Assembly: GCF_014489515.1 (NCBI RefSeq)
Contig: NZ_CP060782.1
Span: 930,001-994,000 of the forward strand
Direction: 5' to 3'
Origin: Sphingomonas sediminicola
Lineage (GTDB): Bacteria > Pseudomonadota > Alphaproteobacteria > Sphingomonadales > Sphingomonadaceae
DNA length: 64,000 bases
In this document: positions 12,833 through 22,044 of the stretch, in pieces
Layout: each line of letters starts with the position of its first letter
How positions within the stretch are numbered: the stretch's first letter is position 1
The notes under the pieces: generated by a model
Told to the model about the DNA's origin: nothing
Databases searched by the model: none
Seen by the model: the letters and a program-made list of their open reading frames with translations, nothing else
Made by a program: the position numbers and the translations under genes

Positions 12833-13472
12833 ACCCCGGTTCGGGCGTTTTCGGCTTGTATCGGCAGAGGTCGATCACCGGGCACCGCCAGCATTCTGGC
12901 TTTCGTGCCTTGCAGATGTAGCGGCCGTGCAGGATCAGCCAGTGGTGCGCGTTAAGCCGGAAGGGTTGGGGGACAACCTTCTCGAGCTTCAGCTCGACCT
13001 TGAGCACGTCCTTGCCAGGCGCAAGGCCGGTTCGATTGCAGACTCGGAAAATGTGCGTGTCGACCGCGAAGGTCTCTTCATGGAAGGCCGTGTTGAGCAC
13101 CACGTTAGCGGTCTTCCGGCCGACGCCGGGTAGCTTTTCCAGCTCTTCGCGACTGCCGGGCACTTTGCTCCCGTGGTCGCGGATCAGCGCTTCCGAAAGA
13201 GCGATGACGTTCTTCGCCTTGGTGTTGAACAAGCCGATCGTCTTGATCGCGTCACGGACCTTCGTTTCGCCCAGCGAAACCATCTGCTCCGGCGTCTTCA
13301 CGTGTTCGAACAGCGGCCGGGTGGCGATGTTCACGCTGGCGTCGGTCGCCTGGGCGGACAAGACGACGGCGACGAGCAATGTGTACGGATTCTCGTACTC
13401 AAGTTCAGTGGTTGGCGAGGGGTTCTCCTCGGCAAGCCTGCGGAAAAACTCGAAAACCTGCTCGCGCGTCAC
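12750..13472 (-). CDS. nth: Endonuclease III, C-terminus probably over-extended by a base error
   Basis: DNA glycosylase and AP lyase that removes oxidised pyrimidines. The helix-hairpin-helix LPGVGRKTANVVLNTAF carries the catalytic Lys, VDTHIFRV the catalytic Asp, and CKARKPECWRCPVIDLC the 4Fe-4S cysteines (C-x6-C-x2-C-x5-C). As read, the frame continues 26 residues past a normal end into alr; one extra G in the four-G run at 12833-12838 would give a TAA at 12829-12831 and a usual length of about 214. Its start overlaps the dapB stop by four bases. Confidence 0.9.
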   Translation of the reverse strand: MTREQVFEFFRRLAEENPSPTTELEYENPYTLLVAVVLSAQATDASVNIATRPLFEHVKTPEQMVSLGETKVRDAIKTIGLFNTKAKNVIALSEALIRDHGSKVPGSREELEKLPGVGRKTANVVLNTAFHEETFAVDTHIFRVCNRTGLAPGKDVLKVELKLEKVVPQPFRLNAHHWLILHGRYICKARKPECWRCPVIDLCRYKPKTPEPGSKASASRNASPRSSAVRTGKAQKPRTP

Positions 13473-14179
13473 AGTGCGTCGATGACGTCGCGCATCGAAT
13501 AGATGCCTGCTGGCTTGCCGACGAGGAACTTCGCGGCAGCAAGCGCGCCCCGCGCGAAGATCATGCGATTCTCGGCCCGGTGCGAAAGAATCAGGCGCTC
13601 CTCGGGGCCGGCGAAAATGACATCGTGGTCGCCGGCGACCGTACCGCCGCGAAGCGAGGCGAAGCCGATCGCGCCTTCCTCCCGCTTGAGGTTGGTGCCC
13701 TTACGGCCACGTTCTGCATTCAGTTTCGTTCCGCGCCCGCGGGCCGCGGCGTCACCGAGTGCCAGTGCAGTCCCCGACGGTGCGTCGGTTTTTTGCCGAT
13801 GGTGCATTTCTAGGATCTCGATGTCCCACTCGGGGCCAAGTACGCTCGCCGCGCGCTCGACGAGGTCGGAAAGCAGGGCGACGCCCAAGGAAGTGTTCGC
13901 TGCGCGGAGGACGGCAATGTCCTTTGCCGCCGCTGAAATCCTTCGGCTCGCGAAATCGTCTAGCCCAGTCGTTCCGACCAGGATCGGGACGGCCGCTGCG
14001 AGCGCGCGATCGAGGCTCGCCTGCAGCGCAGACGGAGCCGAAAAATCGACGATTACGTCGCCATGGTCAGCATCGATCTCGAAGCCAGGATCGTCGGCGA
14101 CCGCGGTCGCAATGGCGCGGCCCATTCGGCCGTTCGGTGCGAAGAGGCTGATGCGGGTCGGCTGCTCGTCAGTGCGCAT
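13469..14179 (-). CDS. dapB: 4-hydroxy-tetrahydrodipicolinate reductase
   Basis: Reduces the dihydrodipicolinate precursor in the lysine and diaminopimelate pathway with NAD(P)H. The N-terminal Rossmann part has APNGRMGRAIA, DFSAPSAL and GTTGL; the catalytic segment EMHHRQKTDAPSGTALAL contains the paired His and the Lys; the C-terminal domain ends KPAGIYSMRDVIDAL. 236 residues, slightly shorter than the average of 240-270. The gene overlaps nth by four bases (ATGA), suggesting coupled translation. Confidence 0.94.
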   Translation of the reverse strand: MRTDEQPTRISLFAPNGRMGRAIATAVADDPGFEIDADHGDVIVDFSAPSALQASLDRALAAAVPILVGTTGLDDFASRRISAAAKDIAVLRAANTSLGVALLSDLVERAASVLGPEWDIEILEMHHRQKTDAPSGTALALGDAAARGRGTKLNAERGRKGTNLKREEGAIGFASLRGGTVAGDHDVIFAGPEERLILSHRAENRMIFARGALAAAKFLVGKPAGIYSMRDVIDAL

Positions 14180-14239
14180 GCTGGCACTGATGGCTCAGCG
14201 CCGGTGCCCGCGCAACAGGCGCCGGCGCCGCGGTTCGGC

Positions 14240-14674
14240 TCAACGCTTGAGCATCTCCACGTAAAGAGCGCTGCCCATCAACTTGCGCATCTTTGTCCGG
14301 TCGCCGCTGGCGGCGTCGGCGCTCTTGTCCGTCTGCTGCATGCGCTGGTTCATCATCGCGTTGCGGCGCTCTGATTCCGCCGCGGACGGGACGTCGTTAA
14401 AGCGGGTGAGCAGGATGACGTTTGGCTCGCCGTCCCGTGGATTGACGCTGTTGAGAATATGATATTCCAGCAGCCAGCCCTGAGATTTCGCGTATTCTTG
14501 GTTGGCTGTCCAGGTCTTCGACAACCAGTCCATGTAATTTTCGAACTGCCCGTCTTCGACGTAGATGCGGTTTGCTTGCCAGAACGGACCGGCCTTGACC
14601 GCGCTGTCCTGAGCGAACGCAGGAAGCGACCAGGTTAGGGCCAACGCTGCAGCCCCGATAAGATATTTACGCAT
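14240..14674 (-). CDS. Secreted protein of unknown function, paralogue of the next gene
   Basis: 144 residues. A signal peptide (residues 1-21, ending PAFA) is followed by an alpha/beta-like mature part: VKAGPFWQANRIYVEDGQFENYMDWLSKTW, SQGWLLEYHILNSVNPRDGEPNVILLTRF, and a basic tail TKMRKLMGSALYVEMLKR. I do not recognise the family. It shares the pattern VK-G-W-I-DG-F-Y, GW--YHIL-NVN-R-GEPD and R-K-RKL-G--L--E with the gene at 14769-15209, so the pair arose by tandem duplication. No catalytic motif or cysteine is visible. Confidence 0.75.
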   Translation of the reverse strand: MRKYLIGAAALALTWSLPAFAQDSAVKAGPFWQANRIYVEDGQFENYMDWLSKTWTANQEYAKSQGWLLEYHILNSVNPRDGEPNVILLTRFNDVPSAAESERRNAMMNQRMQQTDKSADAASGDRTKMRKLMGSALYVEMLKR

Positions 14675-14768
14675 ATTTGTAATCCCCTAAGTTGCCGGCA
14701 GATGACCGGCGCTCACGCTAGACAGGCTGTCCCGGACCCGACTGAAACCGGTTCCGGGCCCGCAAGAC

Positions 14769-15209
14769 CTACTTCCGGTAGACCAGCTCCTGGAGCAGCA
14801 TGTTGCCGCCGAGCTTGCGATACTTTGCGCGTTCGCCACTCTGGCTGTCCGACTGGCGTGCGCTTGATTGGAGATAAGCGTTGGTTTCTTTTGCGCGCGC
14901 GTCGTCTTCCGCCGGAGTGGTGGGCCGATCGGCGATCGTCACCAGGTAAAGGTCCGGCTCTCCGGCGCGCTTGTTGACGTTCGAAAGGATGTAGGAGGCC
15001 TTGATCCAGCCCTTGGACTTCTGGAAGTCGATGGACTTGCGATAGAGGCCGGCAAGGTGGTCGGCGTAATCGCCGAAATGGCCGTCATCGATGGTGATTT
15101 CGGCAACGGTCCAATAGTCGCCGCCCTTGACTGGGAAATCCTGCGATACGGCAGGGGTAGATAATAGCATTGCAGCCGCACCGAGTGCGGCAATCATAGT
15201 CTTACGCAT
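14769..15209 (-). CDS. Secreted protein of unknown function, tandem paralogue
   Basis: 146 residues with a signal peptide (residues 1-22, ending PAVS) and the same core as its neighbour: VKGGDYWTVAEITIDDGHFGDYADHL, GWIKASYILSNVNKRAGEPDLYLVTI, then a polar helix rich in Gln and Ser and a basic end KYRKLGGNMLLQELVYRK. The shape suggests a dimeric alpha/beta barrel-like domain, but that is only an impression from strand spacing. A hairpin lies 16 bases upstream of the start, and 94 bases separate it from the paralogue. Confidence 0.75.
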   Translation of the reverse strand: MRKTMIAALGAAAMLLSTPAVSQDFPVKGGDYWTVAEITIDDGHFGDYADHLAGLYRKSIDFQKSKGWIKASYILSNVNKRAGEPDLYLVTIADRPTTPAEDDARAKETNAYLQSSARQSDSQSGERAKYRKLGGNMLLQELVYRK

Positions 15210-15224
15210 TGAGATGCTCCCGGT

Positions 15225-15246
15225 CCGGAAACCCGAGTGTTTCCGG
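15225..15246 (-). promoter_or_regulatory. Leader hairpin CCGGAAAC-N6-GTTTCCGG before the secreted paralogue
   Basis: An exact 8-bp inverted repeat with a six-base loop, ending 16 bases upstream of the start codon at 15209. There is no T-run, so it is more likely a leader RNA element or a binding site than a terminator. Confidence 0.5.
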
Positions 15247-15341
15247 CTAATGGGAGCGGCGTCGCCTATCGGCGGAACGCCTGGACGGCGTCGCTCCGGC
15301 GCGCCTCATAGACCTCGTTACCGAGTCGGTCCTAATGTAAA

Positions 15342-16100
15342 TTAAACAACCAGGCGCTGCTGGAGGGCTGCGGCGGCGGCAGGTGCACGGACCTTGGCGC
15401 CGTTGATCATGAAGACATAGGCATCGTCGCCATTCGCGACCCAGTGCTGGACTCGTCCTGCAAAGCCGTCGAGCGCCTCGTCGTCGTACCCGGTCGGAAG
15501 CTCCTCGTGCATCCGCTGCAGGCGGGCGTATCGGAAGCTTGCCGTGTCCGCATCGATGCAGGGAAATTCGTCGTCGTCGCCGAATACGACTGCCACGTCG
15601 TGCTCGCGGCAGAGATCGAAGAAGCCGTCGTCCCGGAAGCTCTCGTGTCGCGGCTCAAGTGCGTGGCGCAACTGAATTCCGTCGAGCGCGCGGGGAATCA
15701 GCTTCAGAAATGCTGCGATGTCCTCGCGGTCGTACTTGCGGTGCTTCGCAAGCATCCAGAGGGTCGGGCCTAGCTTCGGTCCGAGCGCCGAAAGACCCTG
15801 GGCATAGAAGTTGCCGATCCCTTCGCCGGCATCACAGAGCTTCGGCCGGGTCACGCAGTAGCGGGACGCCTTCACCGCAAACTGGAAGTCGTCGGGCACC
15901 GCGGCCGCCCAGGCGGCCCAGCTTTTGGGGCTTTGGCGCGAGTAGAAGGTCGAGTTTATCTCGATCGCGCCGAGGTGCCGCGAGGCATATTCAAGTTCGC
16001 GCTTCTGCGGCAGGTCGGACGGATAGAATACGCCGCGCCAAGGCTCGTAGGTCCACCCGCCGATTCCAATCCTGATCCTACCTTGCTTCGCGCCAGCCAT
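15342..16100 (-). CDS. DUF72 family protein
   Basis: 252 residues with the DUF72 pattern: IRIGIGGWTYEPWRGVFYP at the start, the invariant EINSTFYSRQSPKSWAAWAAAVPDDFQFAVKASR, LGPTLWMLAKHRKYD and the C-terminal YVFMINGAKVRAPAAA. The fold is a TIM barrel related to UV endonuclease-like proteins, but no activity has been established. It lies 29 bases downstream of the sensor kinase gene on the same strand and may share its transcript. Confidence 0.88.
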   Translation of the reverse strand: MAGAKQGRIRIGIGGWTYEPWRGVFYPSDLPQKRELEYASRHLGAIEINSTFYSRQSPKSWAAWAAAVPDDFQFAVKASRYCVTRPKLCDAGEGIGNFYAQGLSALGPKLGPTLWMLAKHRKYDREDIAAFLKLIPRALDGIQLRHALEPRHESFRDDGFFDLCREHDVAVVFGDDDEFPCIDADTASFRYARLQRMHEELPTGYDDEALDGFAGRVQHWVANGDDAYVFMINGAKVRAPAAAAALQQRLVV

Positions 16101-16129
16101 AATCGCCGGCTCTATAACGGCATGCCGGG

Positions 16130-17067
16130 CTAGGCGGCAGTGGGGATGGTGAAAGCGTGCGTAGTTCCCGTTTCGGTCGAGACCACCTCATGCCGGGCGC
16201 CGAGCTGTCGGGCGAAATTCTCGACGAGTTTCGTGCCGAGTCCGCCGCGCTTGCCCGTTGACCGACCTTTCATGCCGACGCCGTTGTCTGTGATCGTCAA
16301 TTTGAGCTCACCGTTCATGCGGCCCTTCACGAAGACCTGACCCTCATCGCGGCCATCGAACGCGTGTTTGAGGGCGTTCGTGACGAGTTCATTAACGATG
16401 ATGGCAATCGGGATTGCCTTGTCGGCGCTGGTCGTGATCTCCTCGACGTCGCAGCTGACGTTGACGTGCTGCCGGGAAAGTCCGCGTTCGATTTGCTCGC
16501 ACAGGCCGCAAAGGTGGTCGTCCAGCCGGACGTGCTCGAGGTCCCGCTGCGAAGGGCAAGGCGCTCGCTTGCATGAGCAATCGCCTGGATGCGATCGGCG
16601 ACCTGGTGCAGCGCGGCCCTGACATTATCGTCGCTGGACCGTTGAGCCTGAAGCTGGACGAGCGCCAGGACGGTCTGGTGGTTGTTGCGGGTCCGGTGGT
16701 CGATTTCGTTGAGGGCGTGGTTCAACAGTTCCATGCGGCGTTCACGCTCCGCCGTGCCCTTGTCGACTTCGCGCTGATAAAGACCAATTACGAGGAGGAC
16801 CAGGAGCTGGGAGAACGTGGCAATGATCAATCCCCCTGCACGTTCGGCGTCCGGAATGCTAAAACTCCAGGCCGGGGGAACGATCGCGTACCAGATGAGT
16901 AACTGACCCACGACCAAGGCAACCAGCCCGCTTCGCCAGCCGGCGAGCATGGCGGCGGTCACGACCGCGAGGAAGTTCAGTGCGTAAGGCGCACGATCGT
17001 TGGCGATGGGTTCGAGCTGAGCTCGGACCCAGACCATCAGAATGGCCGCGATGATTCCAATCGACAA
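16130..17067 (-). CDS. Membrane sensor histidine kinase (DUF4118 / HisKA_2 type), frame break near 16545
   Basis: About 312 residues. Several N-terminal membrane helices (about residues 1-95, DUF4118-like, as in KdpD) are followed by a HisKA_2 dimerisation domain whose phosphoacceptor histidine is in EIDHRTRNNHQ, then an HATPase domain with NELVTNALKHAF, TDNGVGMKG and GGLGTKLVENFARQLGA. One G is missing near 16545; without repair the ATPase half would be lost. I see no in-frame ATG near the beginning; TTG at 17067 is the best visible start, and the protein could begin further upstream. No response regulator gene adjoins it. Confidence 0.8.
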
Positions 17068-17272
17068 TTCGACGAGCAGCGGCGGGGCTCGATGGGCCCA
17101 GCGCTGCGGCAGACGCGAGTAAAGTATCTTGCGAATTGTCGCCCCAGGAATGGCTCGAAGCCCGAACCGGAAAACGATTATTATCAGTCAGAAAGCGAAT
17201 GTCACCGACGATCTCGTTAACTCTGCCGTCTAACCTATGTGAAAGTTCTGCCGCCGGAGATACGCCGCGATC

Positions 17273-17980
17273 ATGAGCCGCGAAATACGCAACATCGTAA
17301 TCCTGACCGGGGCCGGCGTGTCGGCGGAAAGCGGCCTCGCAACATTCCGGGCGGCGGACGGTCTGTGGGAAGATCACCGGGTCGAGGACGTTGCGACGCC
17401 AGAGGCCTATCGGCGCGACCCAGTCCTGGTGCATCGCTTCTACGATGCGCGGCGAGCGCGTCTCTGCGAGGTCGAACCGAACGCCGCGCACAAGGCGCTA
17501 GCGCGGCTCGATGCCGAATGGCCGGGGGAACTCCTGCTCGTTACCCAGAATGTCGACGACCTGCATGAGCGCGCGGGCTCGAAGCGCCTGCTGCACATGC
17601 ACGGAGAGTTGACCAGCGGATGGTGCCTCGCGTGCGGCGAGCGTTTCGCCTGGGAAGGACCGATGGGCGAAGGCGCGTCGTGCCTGCAATGCGGAGAGGT
17701 GGGCCAAGTCCGTCCCGACATCGTGTGGTTCGGCGAGATGCCCTATGACATGGATCGCATCGACGAAGCGCTGCGGCGAGCCGACCTGTTCGTGTCGATT
17801 GGAACCTCAGGCGCGGTGTATCCGGCCGCCGGCTTCGTGCAGACCGCCCGCTGCTGCGGCGCCCGGACGCTCGAGATGAACCTGGATCCAAGCATCGGCA
17901 GCACGCTCTTCGACGAGAGCCGGCTTGGACCTGCCGGAAAGCTGGTGCCGACGTGGGTCGCGGAGATGATCGGACCCTAG
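17273..17980 (+). CDS. cobB: NAD-dependent protein deacylase, sirtuin
   Basis: 235 residues. The NAD-binding start ILTGAGVSAESGLATFRAADGLW, the TQNVDDLHERAG motif, the catalytic His in LLHMHGEL, and the zinc site CLACGERF...CLQCGEVG are all present. FYDARRARL contains the Tyr-x2-Arg pair that in bacterial CobB and SIRT5 binds acidic acyl groups, so desuccinylase as well as deacetylase activity is likely. Divergent from the sensor kinase, and overlapping the era stop region by four bases at its 3' end. Confidence 0.92.
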   Translation: MSREIRNIVILTGAGVSAESGLATFRAADGLWEDHRVEDVATPEAYRRDPVLVHRFYDARRARLCEVEPNAAHKALARLDAEWPGELLLVTQNVDDLHERAGSKRLLHMHGELTSGWCLACGERFAWEGPMGEGASCLQCGEVGQVRPDIVWFGEMPYDMDRIDEALRRADLFVSIGTSGAVYPAAGFVQTARCCGARTLEMNLDPSIGSTLFDESRLGPAGKLVPTWVAEMIGP

Positions 17981-18879
17981 TCAGACCACTCCAGGCCGAT
18001 GTCTTCGTAGAGAGAGCGGTCCTCGCCCCAGCGTGGATTGACCTTAACGTGCAGGAACAGGTGGACCTTGCGGCCGAGATGCTCGCTAATCTCCGCGCGG
18101 GCCTTCTCGCCGATGGTCCGCAGCCGCGATCCGCCCTTGCCGATCACGATCGCCTTTTGGCTGTCGCGCTCGACGAAGATTTGCTGGTGGATGACGGTCG
18201 ATCCGTCGGGACGGTCCTCCCAGCTCTCGGTCTCGATCGCAGACGAATAGGGCAATTCCTGATGGAGTTGGTTGAATATTTGCTCGCGGGTCATCTCCGC
18301 GGCAATCATTCGATCGGTCGCGTCGGAGACCTCGTCTTCCGGGTATAGCCAGGGGCCGTCCGGCATCGCTTCGGCGAGCGCTCCCTTAAGGTCGGGCACG
18401 CCATCTCCCTGCGCTGCGCTGATCATGAACACCTTATCGGGGTTCAGCCGCTCCGTGAGCGCAACCGACAAGGTCAGCAGGTTGGGCTTCTTGACGAGGT
18501 CGACCTTATTGAGCGCGATCCACAAGGGGTGGTCGCGATGCCCAAGATTGTCGATGATGCGCTCGACCTCACGATTGAGGCCGTCCGAGGCATCTATGAC
18601 GAGCAGGATGAGATCCGCGTCCCCGGCACCGCCCCAGGCCGCGGCGACCATTGCCCGGTCGAGCCGTCGCCGTGGCTCGAAGATCCCGGGCGTGTCGACT
18701 AGCAGGATCTGGGACTGGTCCTGAATCGCGATGCCCATCAGCCGGGCGCGCGTCGTCTGAGCCTTGGCGCTGACGATCGCGACCTTCTGGCCGACAAGGG
18801 CATTCACCAGCGTCGATTTGCCGGCATTCGGGGCGCCGATCACGGCGACGAAGCCGGCGCGTGTGGTCTTCTCGGTCAT
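17977..18879 (-). CDS. era: GTPase Era
   Basis: Binds the 3' end of 16S rRNA and assists 30S subunit maturation. G1 is GAPNAGKST, G3 DTPG, G4 NKVD and G5 SAAQG; the C-terminal KH domain carries IVIGKGGSRLRTIGEKAR. 300 residues and unbroken. It is the last gene of lepB-rnc-era: its ATG overlaps the predicted rnc stop as ATGA. Confidence 0.96.
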   Translation of the reverse strand: MTEKTTRAGFVAVIGAPNAGKSTLVNALVGQKVAIVSAKAQTTRARLMGIAIQDQSQILLVDTPGIFEPRRRLDRAMVAAAWGGAGDADLILLVIDASDGLNREVERIIDNLGHRDHPLWIALNKVDLVKKPNLLTLSVALTERLNPDKVFMISAAQGDGVPDLKGALAEAMPDGPWLYPEDEVSDATDRMIAAEMTREQIFNQLHQELPYSSAIETESWEDRPDGSTVIHQQIFVERDSQKAIVIGKGGSRLRTIGEKARAEISEHLGRKVHLFLHVKVNPRWGEDRSLYEDIGLEWSD

Positions 18880-19537
18880 TTCAGTTGGTCCAACAGTGCT
18901 GATGCGGCCGCGGTTTCCGCTTCCTGCTTGCTCGAGCCTTCGGCGGTCGCTTCGCCCACGTTCCGGATTCCGACCTTAACCGTGAAGCGGGGGCATGGTG
19001 CGCGCCGCTCTTTCGGGCAATTTCATATTCGGGGGCAGCCCAGTTGCGCGCTGCAGCAAGCTCCTGGAGCGCCGACTTCGGGTGCTTCGGAGCCTTGCCC
19101 TGAGCGTCCACGAAAGGCGCCCAGGCCCGTCTTATGAACGCGTCCGCCTTCTTCAGTCCGCCGTCGATGAGGAGGGCTCCCACCAGGGACTCGACCGCGT
19201 CTCCCACGACATTCTCGCTCTGGTTCGCGCCGTCGTCGCGGGCCTGCTTGCCGAGCCTGATCCAGGCCGGAAGTCCCATTCCACGCCCGATCTCCGCGCA
19301 GGTTTCTCGCGACACGAGGACATTGTAGCGGCGGGAAAGCTTACCCTCGGGCTCTTTCTCAAAGCGCTCATAGAGCAGGCGAGCGATCACCAGCCCGACC
19401 ACTCGATCGCCAAGGAATTCCAGCCGCTCGTAGCTATCCTTCCCGACGCTGGCATGCGTCAGCGCGCGCTCGAAAAGCGAGAGATCATCTGGATCGTGGC
19501 CCAGCGTCTCGCGCAGGAAGTCGCGAAGTTCGGTCAT
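18876..19537 (-). CDS. rnc: Ribonuclease III, frame break near 18988
   Basis: Cleaves double-stranded RNA in rRNA processing. The nuclease domain contains the signature ERLEFLGDRVVGLVIA and DAVESLVGALLIDGG; the dsRNA-binding domain appears in the repaired frame as RFTVKVGIRNVGEATAEGSSKQEAETAAASALL. The break lies in a C run (reverse strand) at about 18988-18993 inside HAPRF; one more C gives 220 residues ending at 18876, where TGA overlaps the era ATG. The start ATG at 19537 overlaps the lepB stop in the same way. Confidence 0.92.
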
Positions 19538-20381
19538 TGGGACTGTCCGTCGAGGGCGCTCGCGATGCGACCGCCGCGAAGTGCCGTGAACCAGGTCCAC
19601 GGCTTTGCATATTCGGCAGTGCCGTCGGTGGACCAGAAGATGAATGCCGCCCGACCCACCAGATTTTCGATCGGGACGAAGCCGATGCCGCCTTCCTTGA
19701 CGCTGAAGCGGCTGTCGAGGCTGTCGTCACGGTTGTCGCCCATCAGAAAGACGTGGCCGCCGGGAACCTTGATGGGCGCTACGTCGTCGCCGCGGGGGTT
19801 ACTCACCTGGTCGATGACTTGATAGCTCCGCCCGCCCGGAAGCGTTTCCCGATAGACCGGATAAAGGCATGCCGAAGCGCCGCCGTCCGTTCGCCCGAAC
19901 ATCGGCGTCGCTCCCGCCACCACGCGGCAGGGGCTGTTTGCCGAAATCGGCATCGTGAAGGTCCCGCCTGCTCACGGGGCACCGGCTTGCCGTTGACTAT
20001 CAGCATGCCGCCCTGAACCTCCACCGTATCGCCGGGCAGGCCGACCACGCGCTTGATGAAGTCTTCCTCCGTGCCGGGGGCACGAAAGACGACGACGTCG
20101 CCCCGTTCCGGCAAGCTGCTGAAGATGCGGCCGTCGAAGGATGGGAAACCCCAGGGAAAGCTGTAGCGGGAGAAGCCATACGGCCACTTCGACACCATCA
20201 CATAGTCACCGATGTAGAGGGCGGGCAGCATCGAACCGGAAGGGATATTGAACGGCGCGAAGATGAAGCTTCGGATCACCCAGGCCAGCAGAAGGACAGA
20301 GACGATAAGACGCGGCAAGCTGCCGCGGCGCTCCCTTCTGCTGGTTCTTGAGCCCGATCGCCGAGCATAGCTTAATGCCAT
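19534..20381 (-). CDS. lepB: Signal peptidase I, frame break near 19965
   Basis: Membrane-bound serine protease that removes signal peptides. One N-terminal membrane anchor (about residues 23-43) precedes the catalytic serine in FNIPSGSMLPALYIGDYV; the catalytic lysine is in EEDFIKRVVGLPGDTVEV; box E is GDNRDDSLDSR. One base is missing around 19960-19970, after KPVPRE. The repaired protein is 282 residues. It heads the lepB-rnc-era operon and is divergent from pgi. Confidence 0.93.
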
Positions 20382-20448
20382 CGCGCGTGCTTGTTTCCGC
20401 CTGTGGCCCAGCCGTCAAGCGGGGATGGTTTTTGTGGGTAGCCCGACT

Positions 20449-21960
20449 ATGACGCCGGCCATGGCAGGCCAAGACTGGAACGCGATCGACGCGTACGAGG
20501 TGCAATCGCTCGAAGCTCTCTTCGAGCGCGATGAAGGAAGGCTTTCGGCGTTCTCGCTCGAACTCGGCGGTCTCTATTTCGACTGGTCGAAGACGCATCT
20601 CGACGCGGGATTGCTCGAACGCTTCGTCGCAATTGCCGAATCCAAGGACTTTGCCGCGGCCCGCGACTCCCTCTTTGCAGGGGAGATCGTGAACGCGACG
20701 GAGGGTCGGCCCGCCGAGCATGTGGCTGAGCGAGGAACCGGGGCGCCCGATGCGGTCGAGTTGGCGTCAGGCCGCCGCGGCCGGATGCGCGCCCTTCTCG
20801 ATGCGATCGAAGCAGGCGCGTTCGGCGATATTACCGGCGTTCTTCACATTGGCATTGGCGGATCCGTTCTCGGGCCGGCTTTGCTCGTGGACGCGCTTGG
20901 CCGGAACGGTTCACGGGCCGAGGTTCGTTTTCTTTCAAACATCGATGGCGCGGCGTTCGACGATGCCGTCTCGACGCTTGATCCGGAAACGACGCTGATC
21001 GTCGCCGCCTCGAAGACGTTCACGACGGCCGAGACCATGTCCAACCTGAATGCCGCGATTGGCTGGCTTCGAGAGGGTGGCGTGGACGATCCCTTTGGCC
21101 GAGTGATTGCGGTGACTGCTCATCCCGAAGCCGCGGTCGAGGCGGGCGTCGACGAGACGCGCATTCTTCAGTTCAGCGAGGGGGTAGGGGGTCGCTATTC
21201 GCTTTGGAGCGCCGTCGGTTTCTCCGCCGCTCTCGCGCTGGGCTGGAGTTCGTTTGAGGAATTGCTTGAAGGCGCGGCCGAGATGGACCGGCATTTCCGA
21301 TACGCCGAGCCCGCCAGCAATGCGCCGCTAGTTTCTGCATTCATCGACCGTCTCTACGTCCGCAAGTTCGAATGCCAGACGCGTGCCGCCTTCGCCTACG
21401 ATGAGCGCCTGCGGCTGCTGCCGTCCTACCTCCAGCAACTCGAGATGGAATCGAACGGCAAGTCGGTGAGGCTCGACGGATCGCCGATCGGCCAACCGTC
21501 CGCGCCGGTGACCTGGGGCGGAACGGGCACGGACGCGCAGCACGCGGTCTTCCAGCTGTTGCACCAAGGCACAGTGCTCGTCCCCGTCGAATTCCTGGCG
21601 GTTACCGAGGCCGAGGATAGCCTGCCGCCCGATCACCACCGTCAGCTGTTGTTGAATGCCTTCGCGCAAGGCGCTGCGCTGATGCGGGGAAAGAAGAGCG
21701 ACGATCCGCATCGCAGCTATCCCGGAAACCGCCCGAGCACGACCATCCTTCTCGATCGGCTGGATGCTCGGACGCTTGGCGCTTTGATTGCCTTCTACGA
21801 GCACCGCACGTTCGCGAACGCCATTTTGCTCGACATCAACCCGTTCGATCAGTTCGGGGTCGAGCTGGGCAAGGAAATCGCCCGCAAGCTCGACGAGTCC
21901 GCGGACGATGAAAGCTTCGACCCGTCAACAAAGACGCTCATCGAAAGAGCCGGGCTCTAG
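20449..21960 (+). CDS. pgi: Glucose-6-phosphate isomerase
   Basis: Interconverts glucose-6-phosphate and fructose-6-phosphate, the glmS substrate. Conserved blocks are HIGIGGSVLGPALLVDAL, the phosphate-binding ASKTFTTAETMSN, the catalytic GGRYSLWSAVGFSAAL, EMESNGKS with the catalytic Glu, and INPFDQFGVELGKEIA near the end. About 503 residues. Three possible Met starts exist (20425, 20449, 20461) and none has a clear ribosome site; the Met at 20461 would also fit. A 10-bp inverted repeat follows the gene. Confidence 0.93.
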   Translation: MTPAMAGQDWNAIDAYEVQSLEALFERDEGRLSAFSLELGGLYFDWSKTHLDAGLLERFVAIAESKDFAAARDSLFAGEIVNATEGRPAEHVAERGTGAPDAVELASGRRGRMRALLDAIEAGAFGDITGVLHIGIGGSVLGPALLVDALGRNGSRAEVRFLSNIDGAAFDDAVSTLDPETTLIVAASKTFTTAETMSNLNAAIGWLREGGVDDPFGRVIAVTAHPEAAVEAGVDETRILQFSEGVGGRYSLWSAVGFSAALALGWSSFEELLEGAAEMDRHFRYAEPASNAPLVSAFIDRLYVRKFECQTRAAFAYDERLRLLPSYLQQLEMESNGKSVRLDGSPIGQPSAPVTWGGTGTDAQHAVFQLLHQGTVLVPVEFLAVTEAEDSLPPDHHRQLLLNAFAQGAALMRGKKSDDPHRSYPGNRPSTTILLDRLDARTLGALIAFYEHRTFANAILLDINPFDQFGVELGKEIARKLDESADDESFDPSTKTLIERAGL

Positions 21961-22004
21961 GTCGCAACGCATCGCACCGATGCATAGATGTCATTGGCGC
22001 GTCC

Positions 22005-22027
22005 GCTCGTTCTCCGCGAGAACGAGC
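22005..22027 (+). terminator. Perfect 10-bp hairpin between pgi and gor
   Basis: GCTCGTTCTC and GAGAACGAGC flank a three-base loop (CGC). It lies 45 bases after the pgi stop and 18 bases before the gor start, just upstream of the AGGAG ribosome site. It is probably a terminator for pgi without a T-run, but it could also regulate gor. Confidence 0.6.
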
Positions 22028-22044
22028 CGCATCGGAGGAATGGA

